From Oligoflexia bacterium (GTDB taxonomy: Bacteria > Bdellovibrionota_G > JALEGL01): 64,000 bases of DNA. The stretch covers positions 499,653 to 563,652 of the forward strand of contig DAOLES010000001.1 of NCBI GenBank assembly GCA_035326705.1. The letters are read 5' to 3'. Position numbers and translations under genes: made by a program. Under the pieces are notes generated by a model that worked only from the letters and a program-made list of their open reading frames with translations, made no database searches and was not told where the DNA came from. Shown here in pieces: positions 35,084 through 43,046 of the stretch. Each line of letters begins with the position of its first letter. Positions within the stretch are counted from its first letter, which is position 1.

Positions 35084-36622
35084 TTAGTTTAAAAAAGGAC
35101 TATTTTCACATTCTAATAATTTTTTATATTTAACCAAAAGCTCACTATCAGTAGAAACGAGGTATTCTCTAATCATGACGGTTTCAATTAAATATTGTAA
35201 CCTTTCCCAAACTACTATTTCACGCTCTTTTTGTTCAATTAAATTCATAGCATTGTTATAGGCTAGGCTAGATGTTTTAATATCTTCAAGAAATTCTTCA
35301 TCATTTCTTATTCGCTCTGCCAATGCTTCCATATCGTTATTATATTGATTTTGCTGCTCTCTTACTTGATCATTATTAGGCAAAAATCTCATAAAAACAT
35401 ATGGATATTGTTCAAAAACAACCCTTTGCGCATTTACAATTGAAGTATTTAAATTATCTGCCAAAGGTTGTAATTTATCTTCTAACTGCTGATATTCTGC
35501 TTCTAATGTCTTTACTGATTGATCTATAAAAAGATAAGGAGTATTTCTCAATTGTCTATTTTCTATATTGAGCCTTTCAACCAAACCATAAAAAGTTTGT
35601 TTTTCAATAAAACTCATTTTTTCTAAAAGTATTTCTAAAGAAGTATTTTTTATTTCTGGAGAAATTGTTGCTTTCTTTGATAATAGTTTGTAATCATGCA
35701 TAAGTTGACTTGATGTTGTAATTGGAATATCAATTGATTGACTGTTAATCGTTACATATGCATGCGCTTCAGGTGTGGAGACCATACCATTACTGTCGAA
35801 GTCAGCTTTTTTACTTATAAATGCTTCATGAAAGTAACGCGAATAACCTCTATTTTGTGTTAAGTCGCTGGTACAACCAGCAGCAACCCGAGAAGGTAAT
35901 TGTGAAAAAAATCCACACCGGTTATGCTCACTTAATTCATACTCCCATATGTCGCCTTTTACATAATTAATTTGCGAAAAACCACCAGAGTAACACTGCA
36001 CCATCAAAAGTTGAATCTGATGATTTTTTTCAAAGCCATCTAATTTTTCAGTAAATTCTTGAACCGTTATATCAGCCCCTTCCCATAAACTGAGCATATT
36101 GGCATCAAAGTTAAGTCGAGATTTTTGATCATCAGAAAATTCAGTTAAATCCTCTTCATCGTATATTGAGCCTTCAACCCCATGCCCAGCATAGTATATT
36201 TTGAGGGGACGTTTTGTTTCAGATAAACGTATATTATCTAAGCTTTGATATAAAAATTCAGATGTAGCCGGATAATTAACACTCGGTATTTTATTATGTC
36301 GCATTTTACATTCATATAAAGTAATTTGATGCTCTTCAAAACCTAATACATAAGATAAAATAAGATCGAGATCTCTATACTTTTCACTAACATCACATAT
36401 ATTGGTATTATTACCAGAACCATAAAATACAGTTTTTGGTTTAGCACCAATCGCTGCAACCATTTTAATAACATCTTTTTCGATACTCACTTCAGAGTGC
36501 AGAGGATGATAACCTCCACCCATTACAATATATTCTTGAGCATAATTTATATTAAATAAAAAAAGAACTAAACAACATAAAACTTTCACCCCCATATGAC
36601 GCATAACACTATTTTTAGTCAA
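35084..36622 (-). CDS. Secreted caspase-like (clan CD) cysteine protease with an EF-hand loop
   Basis: A 512-residue exported protein with signal peptide (VLCCLVLFLFNINYAQ). The caspase/legumain-like domain (about 30-310) has IYYAGHGVEG (His147) and LLMVQCYSGGF (Cys210), a His-Cys dyad in the correct order and context. Within the same domain, DFDSNGMVSTPE (274-285) is a canonical EF-hand calcium loop. The C-terminal 200 residues are helical and probably coiled coil. The start is a TTG with AGGA about 8 nt upstream; an ATG at 36604 is the alternative. Clan CD proteases in secreted bacterial proteins act on host or own proteins; target unknown. It sits inside a possible island between tRNA-Thr and a copy of the tRNA end. 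Confidence 0.72.
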   Translation of the reverse strand: MTKNSVMRHMGVKVLCCLVLFLFNINYAQEYIVMGGGYHPLHSEVSIEKDVIKMVAAIGAKPKTVFYGSGNNTNICDVSEKYRDLDLILSYVLGFEEHQITLYECKMRHNKIPSVNYPATSEFLYQSLDNIRLSETKRPLKIYYAGHGVEGSIYDEEDLTEFSDDQKSRLNFDANMLSLWEGADITVQEFTEKLDGFEKNHQIQLLMVQCYSGGFSQINYVKGDIWEYELSEHNRCGFFSQLPSRVAAGCTSDLTQNRGYSRYFHEAFISKKADFDSNGMVSTPEAHAYVTINSQSIDIPITTSSQLMHDYKLLSKKATISPEIKNTSLEILLEKMSFIEKQTFYGLVERLNIENRQLRNTPYLFIDQSVKTLEAEYQQLEDKLQPLADNLNTSIVNAQRVVFEQYPYVFMRFLPNNDQVREQQNQYNNDMEALAERIRNDEEFLEDIKTSSLAYNNAMNLIEQKEREIVVWERLQYLIETVMIREYLVSTDSELLVKYKKLLECENSPFLN

Positions 36623-36753
36623 AAATTTCTTTCCTGTCCACTAAAATAAATAAAAATAGCTATCTAATATTTTGCAAAATTACCTAATATACCCAATCTA
36701 AATTGGGTATTATTTTTAATAAACAATGAATAAGCGTGCCCATAATAGCTATT

Positions 36754-36767
36754 GGTGGGAGGCTCCA
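36754..36767 (+). repeat. Degenerate copy of the tRNA-Thr 3' end
   Basis: GGGAGGCTCCA at 36757-36767 is identical to the last 11 nt of tRNA-Thr including CCA (34800-34810). Partial similarity continues for about 30 nt beyond (TTAAGATTTTAGG versus TTAATATTTTATG). The two copies flank a 2-kb segment containing the caspase-like gene, in the pattern of attL/attR of an element integrated at a tRNA. No integrase is present. Confidence 0.5.
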
Positions 36768-36796
36768 GTATAAGGGTTAAGATTTTAGGACTAATT

Positions 36797-36823
36797 TATA
36801 AAAGCTAAAGATTAGCTTTTATA
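36797..36823 (-). terminator. Strong 12-bp stem-loop
   Basis: ATAAAAGCTAA (36798-36808) and TTAGCTTTTAT (36812-36822) pair perfectly around a 3-nt loop, and one more flanking pair extends the stem. It lies 60 nt beyond the stop of the minus-strand gene at 36883-37221 and could terminate it, although no long T-run follows. The rest of the gap 36623-36882 holds only the tRNA-end copy. Confidence 0.4.
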
Positions 36824-36882
36824 TTTGTCTCCTACTATGGAGCTACATGAAAAATTTTTCATTTAAGGCTTCAGCATTCAAT

Positions 36883-37221
36883 TTAATAAATGCATTCAAA
36901 AATTTCAACAACTTGATCATGACTTTGATCCAGTTTTTCTTTTTCTAGGATGGGTCTTTTTTTGCTTAATTTATCAAAAAAACTCAATTTTGGTTTGGGA
37001 TAGTAATGAAAAACATAAAAGAAATATCCATCTGCAATCTCACTCTCTTCACAAGAAATTGAAATACAGTTTAAGGTGTCAATGTTTTCAAATTCAATTG
37101 ATGGAGAATAATAAATTTTACTTTGATCTTTTGTAGATATGACTTTGTTTAATTCACCCTTCCAATCACAGGTATTAAAAGCTGCGCATACATCACTTGA
37201 GCTGACGATACCTTTATCCAT
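36883..37221 (-). CDS. Hypothetical protein, N-terminus uncertain
   Basis: A 112-residue cytoplasmic-looking protein with no signal peptide: KGIVSSSDVCAAFNTCDWKG, then a strand-rich middle (YYSPSIEFENIDTLNCISIS) and a charged C-terminus. No family was recognised. The ATG has AAAGAGG only 2 nt upstream, which is too close. The frame stays open upstream with protein-like codons (VGIARFNYKVCDPLIKEV) but offers no standard start before the leuS stop. The gene may therefore have lost its 5' end or may use a rare start codon. It lies 80 nt downstream of leuS, next to the caspase-island boundary. Confidence 0.45.
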   Translation of the reverse strand: MDKGIVSSSDVCAAFNTCDWKGELNKVISTKDQSKIYYSPSIEFENIDTLNCISISCEESEIADGYFFYVFHYYPKPKLSFFDKLSKKRPILEKEKLDQSHDQVVEIFECIY

Positions 37222-37301
37222 AACCTCTTTAATCAGGGGGTCACATACCTTGTAGTTAAACCTAGCTATACCTACCTTATGATTTATAACCTCGAAAAAA
37301 A

Positions 37302-40055
37302 TTAATTGGCAACAATATTCACCAAACGTCCTGGAACGTAAATCACTTTACGCACGGTTTTGTCTTGCAGGTTTTTAACGACTTTACCATCTGCTTGTGC
37401 TTGTTGTTTAATGAGCTCAGCATCCGTATCTTTTTCCACCATGATGCTGCTTTTCTTTTTACCATTGACTTGAATCACAATCTCAATGGCTTGTGATGCA
37501 ATCAAGGCTTCATCATAACTAGGCCAGGTTTCTTGACTTAACTCCTTTGTATGGCCCAACATGCTCCATAACTCTTCACATATATGCGGGGCCATGGGGG
37601 CTAGCATTCGTAACATAGCATTCGCAACACTTTGTGGCACAACTTTCACTGCAGATAAACTGTTGTTTAACTGAATGATTTGGGCAATGGCCGCATTGTA
37701 GCGCATGTTTTCCATGTATTCGCTTACGGTCTTAATGCATTGATGCAATTGTGTTGTAAGTTCTTTGCTAGCTTCTTCTTGTACTACTTTCAACTCACCT
37801 GTCTCTTCATTGACCAAATTGCGCCATAATTTTTGCAAGAATCGATGCACCCCAACAATGGCTTCTGTGTCCCATACTTTTGATTGATCCAAAGGACCCA
37901 AGTACATTTCATACAATCTAAAGGTATCACAGCCATATTTTTCAATCATTTCATCTGGGCTGATGGAGTTCTTTAGTGACTTGCCCATTTTTCCTAAGTT
38001 GCGTTGAACCAACTTGCCTTCATATTGATAATGTCCTGGTTTCACTTCATTAACTTCATGCGCATTCACATAAATACCACGCTCATCTTGATAAGAGTAG
38101 GCTTGTATATAACCTTGATTAAAAAGTTTTCCAAACGGTTCTTTGGTTTTAACATGTCCCAAGTCATACAAAACTTTATGCCAAAAACGCGCATACAATA
38201 AGTGTAAAACAGCGTGCTCTACCCCACCCACATACAAATCAACGCCATTGTCACCCATCCAATAGTTTTGGGCTTCTTTACTTGCAAATTGTTCTGTGTT
38301 TTTTGGATCTAAAAAACGTAGATAGTACCAACAAGAGCCCGCCCATTGCGGCATCGTGTTCAATTCACGTTGGTAATGCACTCCATTTTTTTCAACTTCT
38401 TTCCAAGTTTTTTCTGCCCGTGACAATGAAGGTTGTGGTTCCTCATCTGCTGACAAACCACCGGTTGGCCTAAAATCCTCTAAAGGCGGTAAGACCACCG
38501 GCAAATCTTGTTTATCAACACCAACGCTTACACCATTGTTTTTGTGTAAGATGGGGAAGGGCTCACCCCAATAACGTTGTCTGCTGAACAACCAGTCTCT
38601 TAATTTGTATTGAACTTTTTTAAAACCCAGGTTTTTATTTTCTAAAAAAGTAATTATTTTTTCTTTGGCTGCACTTGAGTCTAAGCCGTTGATATCCAGT
38701 TGCTCTGATGCAGAGTTAAATGCTTTATTGTACTCAGAATAACACTCCGTCAATTGAGCACATTGCTCTTGATAGTCTTGAACACTGTTAAGATGATGTT
38801 TTTTTAACCATGCCTGATCTGGTTCAACCACAGGCTTGATATCAATGTTATATTGTTTAGCAAAAGCAAAATCTCTTTCATCATGCGCAGGTACTGCCAT
38901 CACTGCACCCGTACCATAATCCATCAATACATAATTAGCAGTCCAAATGGGGATGTTTTTTCCGCTAATAGGATGCGTTGCATAGGCTCCGGTAAACATT
39001 CCTATTTTTTTATCATCTTCATCATAGCCAGTATTGGCTTGCAAGGTTTCACACTCTGCAATGAAACTACTGAGCTGGTCTTGTTTTTCATTGGAAACCA
39101 AATCTTTTAATAAAGGATGCTGAGCCGCCAAAACCATAAACGTACAGCCCATCAAGGTGTCTGGCCGCGTGGTAAATACATCTATGCTTTGATCTAAATC
39201 TTTTATGGAAAACTTAACTTGGGCACCGGTGCTTTTACCAATCCAATTTTTTTGCATTTCTTTAACCGCAAGTGGCCAATCAACTGCCTCTAAATCCTCA
39301 ATCAGACGATCGGCATATTTTGTGATTCTTAAAGTCCACTGTTTCAGTGGACGTTTGTAAACCGGATAATTACCCCGCTCAGAACGTCCTTCATTGGTGA
39401 CCTCTTCATTAGCTAAAACTGTACCCAAATCCGGACACCAGTTGACTGGCACTTCTGCTTGATATGCCAAACGGTATTTAGATAAAATGTTTTCTTGCTC
39501 AACTTCACTGAGACTCTCCCAATTGATTTGAAAATCTTGTTTTAAATTTTCAATCAAGAGTTTTATAGGCTTGGCTTTTTGTTCTTGTTCATCAAAGTAA
39601 CTGTTAAACAGCTGTAAAAAAATCCATTGTGTCCATTTATAATACTCTGGATCTGTGGTTGAGATCTCTCTATCCCAATCATAGCTTAAAGCACAGTCCT
39701 TAAGCTGCCTGCGCATATTATCAATATTTTTTTGCGTGGTGACTTCTGGATGAGTACCGGTTTCAATGGCATATTGTTCCGCTGGCAAACCAAAGGCATC
39801 AAAGCCCATGGGATGTAAAACATTAAAACCTTGCATACGCTTGTAGCGCGCAACAATATCTGTTGCAATGTAGCCCAAAGGGTGACCAACATGCAAGCCT
39901 TTGCCAGAAGGGTACGGAAACATATCCAAGACATAATACTTGGGTTTATTGGCATCAAAGCCGGGATCACCAGGATTAAGGGCTTTAAAAGTCTTGTTTT
40001 CTTGCCAGTGCTGCTGCCATTTCTTTTCAATATCCGCAAAGGTGTACATTTTCAT
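37302..40055 (-). CDS. leuS: Leucyl-tRNA synthetase
   Basis: Charges tRNA-Leu. About 917 residues. It opens MYTFADIEKKWQQHW and carries the class I HIGH-type motif PSGKGLHVGHPLGY, the editing domain (TTRPDTLMGCTFMVL and GTGAVMAVPAHDERDF), the KMSKS-type LGKMGKSLKNSISP, and an anticodon-binding and C-terminal domain. The ATG at 40055 follows GGAA 4 nt upstream; an upstream ATG at 40073 would add six residues without a ribosome-binding site. Divergent from sufE. All catalytic landmarks are intact and the length is slightly above average because of an insertion around residues 130-200. Confidence 0.97.
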   Translation of the reverse strand: MKMYTFADIEKKWQQHWQENKTFKALNPGDPGFDANKPKYYVLDMFPYPSGKGLHVGHPLGYIATDIVARYKRMQGFNVLHPMGFDAFGLPAEQYAIETGTHPEVTTQKNIDNMRRQLKDCALSYDWDREISTTDPEYYKWTQWIFLQLFNSYFDEQEQKAKPIKLLIENLKQDFQINWESLSEVEQENILSKYRLAYQAEVPVNWCPDLGTVLANEEVTNEGRSERGNYPVYKRPLKQWTLRITKYADRLIEDLEAVDWPLAVKEMQKNWIGKSTGAQVKFSIKDLDQSIDVFTTRPDTLMGCTFMVLAAQHPLLKDLVSNEKQDQLSSFIAECETLQANTGYDEDDKKIGMFTGAYATHPISGKNIPIWTANYVLMDYGTGAVMAVPAHDERDFAFAKQYNIDIKPVVEPDQAWLKKHHLNSVQDYQEQCAQLTECYSEYNKAFNSASEQLDINGLDSSAAKEKIITFLENKNLGFKKVQYKLRDWLFSRQRYWGEPFPILHKNNGVSVGVDKQDLPVVLPPLEDFRPTGGLSADEEPQPSLSRAEKTWKEVEKNGVHYQRELNTMPQWAGSCWYYLRFLDPKNTEQFASKEAQNYWMGDNGVDLYVGGVEHAVLHLLYARFWHKVLYDLGHVKTKEPFGKLFNQGYIQAYSYQDERGIYVNAHEVNEVKPGHYQYEGKLVQRNLGKMGKSLKNSISPDEMIEKYGCDTFRLYEMYLGPLDQSKVWDTEAIVGVHRFLQKLWRNLVNEETGELKVVQEEASKELTTQLHQCIKTVSEYMENMRYNAAIAQIIQLNNSLSAVKVVPQSVANAMLRMLAPMAPHICEELWSMLGHTKELSQETWPSYDEALIASQAIEIVIQVNGKKKSSIMVEKDTDAELIKQQAQADGKVVKNLQDKTVRKVIYVPGRLVNIVAN

Positions 40056-40196
40056 AAGTTCCGAGTATACCATTTTTATTAAGAGCTCAAGTTACGCAGC
40101 TTTAGACAGGTAAAAATGAAGTTTATAGACGTAATATTAAAAGGAAAAGAAGTTTTATACTGACTTTTCCCCGGGTGTGTGGGCCGTAATAAAGCG

Positions 40197-40352
40197 GCAT
40201 AAGTTATACTAGTTTATCGCAAGGCAAAGCCTTACTCTTCACAAGTATAACTTTAAATTTAATGCAAACCGCGTTTTTAGATATTCTTGCGAGGTACGAG
40301 CTAGACTATCTTATGCAGGGCTCATTAAAGAAGGGGGGAGAGATCCCCCCTT
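40197..40352 (+). ncRNA. Structured leader or small RNA upstream of sufE
   Basis: Four pairings lie between the divergent leuS and sufE genes. AAGTTATACT/AGTATAACTT (40201-40210 and 40244-40253) is perfect over 10 bp and encloses AAGGC/GCCTT (40221-40233). GCATAAG (40197-40203) can alternatively pair with CTTATGC (40309-40315). AAGGGGGG/CCCCCCTT (40331-40352) is a perfect 8-bp stem 27 nt before the sufE start. G-C runs like this are rare in this AT-rich DNA. The structure may be a cis-regulatory leader or an independent small RNA; it matches no RNA family I can recognise. Confidence 0.4.
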
Positions 40353-40378
40353 GCATAACTACTGTGAGAGGAAACCCG

Positions 40379-40798
40379 ATGAAAGCAGAAATAAAAAATA
40401 TTTTAGATGATTTTGAGTTTATGAGTGACTGGGAAGACAAGTATACCTATATCATTGAACTCGCTAAAAAAATGCCTGCCATTGATGACCAATACAAGAC
40501 CGATCAATACAAAGTTGAAGGTTGTATGAGCAATGTCTGGCTTGCTATTGATCAAGATAAAACCACATCAGATGCAATATACTTTCATGCAGACAGCGAT
40601 GCCATTATTGTCAAAGGCTTGGTGGCTTTACTCATGGCCATATACAATGGCCAGTCTCCACAAGACATAGCTCAAACAGATATTGAAAGTATTTTTAAGA
40701 AACTGGGTTTAGAAAATCACCTGAGCCCCATACGACGCAATGGCTTTTACTCTATGGTTAAGACCATTGCCAATTATGCTCAACACCAACAGCCATAA
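40379..40798 (+). CDS. sufE: SufE-family cysteine desulfuration protein
   Basis: SufE takes sulfane sulfur from a cysteine desulfurase (SufS) for Fe-S cluster assembly. A 139-residue cytoplasmic protein with the signature YKVEGCMSNVWL (acceptor Cys49) and the C-terminal LSPIRRNGFYSMVKTI. The ATG at 40379 follows AGGA and matches the family N-terminus; the frame stays open upstream but those residues are not SufE-like. No sufS or sufBCD is present nearby, so partners must be elsewhere. A structured leader lies upstream. It ends in a 142-nt convergent gap with no visible terminator. Confidence 0.93.
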   Translation: MKAEIKNILDDFEFMSDWEDKYTYIIELAKKMPAIDDQYKTDQYKVEGCMSNVWLAIDQDKTTSDAIYFHADSDAIIVKGLVALLMAIYNGQSPQDIAQTDIESIFKKLGLENHLSPIRRNGFYSMVKTIANYAQHQQP

Positions 40799-40940
40799 AT
40801 AATACTGCACATGGTGTTAAGAAAAACCTATAGCGTCAGACCAGTTTATTTTGAACTAAAAAATACTTGCATCATCTTTAGAGTCAAAAAACATAAAACC
40901 ATTAAAAAAAAATTAAGAAATAAAAAAAGCCTCTTACATA

Positions 40941-41939
40941 TTATTTTTTAAATGCATTATAATCTTCAATATTGGCGCAATCTGCTTGGACATCCAGCTC
41001 AAAGGTATCAGCAAATCTAGGAACAAGCTGCATTAAACGCTGCATGCCAAAAACGTGATTTTTACCTACAATAACAGAAAGTGTATCAGAAGGTTCAATA
41101 GTGTTTTCTTGTATGTATTCATAGATGTTATCAAGAAACATGTAGTTTTTGTTGATTAGGCTGTATTCAATATATTCTTTCATTAATTCTGGATGTATTT
41201 GGTTGATAAAGTTAATTTGGTTATTGGTTAAGTTTATTAAGTTATTTTTATAGTCGTTAATTTCTGATTCTTTGGCAATACCGTGTTCTGTTTTTGCTTC
41301 TGCAAGCCCTGGGTCATCAACAATAGCCATTACGGCTGCTTTTTTTTCTTGATAGAAATAGTCCAAATAACTGGTCATAGCATCATTGATTGGGTTCAAA
41401 TTAGCTACAACTGTTAAATTATTATTTTTTAACGCGGTATCAACTGAATTATAAACTGAGATAACTTGCTGTAAATCATGAATCATATGCCTGTCGTTCA
41501 AAACAATCGCTGCATATTCTGGGATATAATTTTCATACTTTTCCATCACACCAAACATGCTTTTCATGCTCCTCAAAGCATTTCTTAGACTGACATAAAC
41601 CTTTTCGTTGTGATGAGGAACAGCATTACCATTGGCATGATAAATCATATTGGCTTGATTTAAGTATGCTATAATCATATGCAAAAAGTAATGTCCGGGT
41701 GCATGAATTCTCGGAGACTCTAAGCCAAAAGGATTTAAACTCTGTCCTTCAAAAGCAAGCTGATTTTCTAAACCTAAATAAAAATTATCTTTTAAAACAG
41801 TGAATGTCTTTAATTTTTCAGTTTGAGTTGGACAATGACCTATACCGTGCAGTTCTGGATAAACTTTGACTACGATCTTTTGTGCCCAAAGACATGGTAA
41901 TAATAATAACAAGACTGAACCAAATAAAATACGTTGCAT
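40941..41939 (-). CDS. Exported protein, possibly TIKI/TraB-ChaN-like
   Basis: A 332-residue protein with signal peptide (RILFGSVLLLLLPCLWAQ). The start at 41939 follows GGGGGAAAC 5-6 nt upstream; upstream in-frame residues are not protein-like. The N-terminal VKVYPELHGIGHC and the C-terminal LSVIVGKNHVFGMQRLM loosely recall the paired Glu/His motifs of TIKI-superfamily (TraB, ChaN, GumN) proteins, with a long helical middle. This is a weak resemblance; otherwise no family was recognised. Two cysteines near the ends could form a disulfide. Confidence 0.55.
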   Translation of the reverse strand: MQRILFGSVLLLLLPCLWAQKIVVKVYPELHGIGHCPTQTEKLKTFTVLKDNFYLGLENQLAFEGQSLNPFGLESPRIHAPGHYFLHMIIAYLNQANMIYHANGNAVPHHNEKVYVSLRNALRSMKSMFGVMEKYENYIPEYAAIVLNDRHMIHDLQQVISVYNSVDTALKNNNLTVVANLNPINDAMTSYLDYFYQEKKAAVMAIVDDPGLAEAKTEHGIAKESEINDYKNNLINLTNNQINFINQIHPELMKEYIEYSLINKNYMFLDNIYEYIQENTIEPSDTLSVIVGKNHVFGMQRLMQLVPRFADTFELDVQADCANIEDYNAFKK

Positions 41940-42110
41940 GTTTCCCCCAAAACAAAAGTTAACCAACCAATATAAAATGTCACATAGCATAAAAGTATGA
42001 ACAGATTCAAGCCTAAATTTAGGCTCTTTAATTGAATTGACCCTATTAAGAGTTAGTACAATAAGCAGGTTTTGATGTTTATCTGCAATTTTGGACCAGA
42101 CAATAACAAC

Positions 42111-42138
42111 AAAAAAAGGAGTTTTTAAAACTCCCTTT
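42111..42138 (-). terminator. Intrinsic terminator after the 42168 gene
   Basis: On the minus strand a GGGAGTTTT/AAAACTCC stem with a one-base centre is followed by a run of T residues. It lies 30 nt past the stop of the minus-strand gene at 42168-42854. Stem and T-run fit a rho-independent terminator. Confidence 0.75.
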
Positions 42139-42167
42139 CTCATAACTTAATTAAGAGTATTTTAAAT

Positions 42168-42854
42168 CTAATTCATTTTAGTGAAAAAGATATAATCATT
42201 GCTATGAACATAGTCCGCAAGACTACCATTATTAGAAATGATGGGTCTTTCTTCATATCGGCAAACTAAGCTTACATTTTCAGCTTCAAGATTTGCTCCA
42301 CATTGAAGAATGGATTGTATTCCATTATTATTTCCTACGGCTGGTTCAATATATTTAAATACTGCTGCTCCATTTACAATGCTTAGCTTATCAAAATTTA
42401 TTTTCATATAGCTTGACTTCAATCTATATCGTACATCTCTTTTCTGCTCATTTTTTATACAAACATTTGCATCATTCAATAATACTTTACTGATTGGATT
42501 AACAACATCTTGATAAATGCCAGGAACAACTTCACACTCAGCTTGAGGGTCAATTTCAAACGTGGTTTGTATACCATTTGAAAAGTTTTGCATGGCTACC
42601 ATGTCATGAGTCACTACTGTATTGGCTTGCCATGTCCCAGTGAGCTCAGAAAAATTCGATTCAGTAATATTAGAATTGATTATCACATCATGAGCAATTT
42701 TTTGCAATTCAGGAATTGTACTATGCTTGGTAATTAAACCTTTGCATCCTACACATTCATAAATACTGTGACTGAAACTATTTTTCTGTCCAAAAGCAAA
42801 CTCTGCATTTATCAATACCAATGCGATGATAACCAAAAAAGATTTTTTTTTCAT
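42168..42854 (-). CDS. Exported protein of unknown function
   Basis: A 228-residue protein with signal peptide (KSFLVIIALVLINAEFAFG). The mature part is strand-rich and Cys-containing (YECVGCKGLI, AECEVVPG, NVCIKNE, LQCGANLEAE, LVCRYEE), so periplasmic disulfides are likely. The repeated pattern of polar residues, CGANLEAENV and KINFDKLSIVNG recalls right-handed parallel beta-helix or pentapeptide-type surfaces, but this is only an impression. The ATG at 42854 has GGAG at a 6-nt spacer. No family was recognised. Flanked by terminators on both sides, so it is transcribed alone. Confidence 0.6.
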   Translation of the reverse strand: MKKKSFLVIIALVLINAEFAFGQKNSFSHSIYECVGCKGLITKHSTIPELQKIAHDVIINSNITESNFSELTGTWQANTVVTHDMVAMQNFSNGIQTTFEIDPQAECEVVPGIYQDVVNPISKVLLNDANVCIKNEQKRDVRYRLKSSYMKINFDKLSIVNGAAVFKYIEPAVGNNNGIQSILQCGANLEAENVSLVCRYEERPIISNNGSLADYVHSNDYIFFTKMN

Positions 42855-42988
42855 TTTATTCTCCAAGATAGTAAAATTCTAAAACAAGCTTATTATGTTA
42901 TAACGTATAGCATAATAGCGCGTTATCTTGTAAACTAAACTATCCCCAATAATCTATTATTTTTTACTTAATATATTTAATTAAATAC

Positions 42989-43020
42989 AAAAAAGCCCTG
43001 TGTAAACACAAGGCTTTTTT
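42989..43020 (-). terminator. Intrinsic terminator of hppA
   Basis: AAAAAAGCC (42989-42997) and GGCTTTTTT (43012-43020), with inner TGTGT/ACACA pairs and one mismatch, form a stem that is T-rich on exit in both directions. It lies 27 nt past the hppA stop, so it most likely ends the hppA transcript. Confidence 0.85.
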
Positions 43021-43046
43021 ACATTTATTCAATTTAAATGAATACT

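Noticed and set aside
40262..40378. N-terminal extension of sufE by 39 residues
   Set aside because: The residues do not match SufE, the segment contains strong hairpins, and the ATG at 40379 has the ribosome-binding site.
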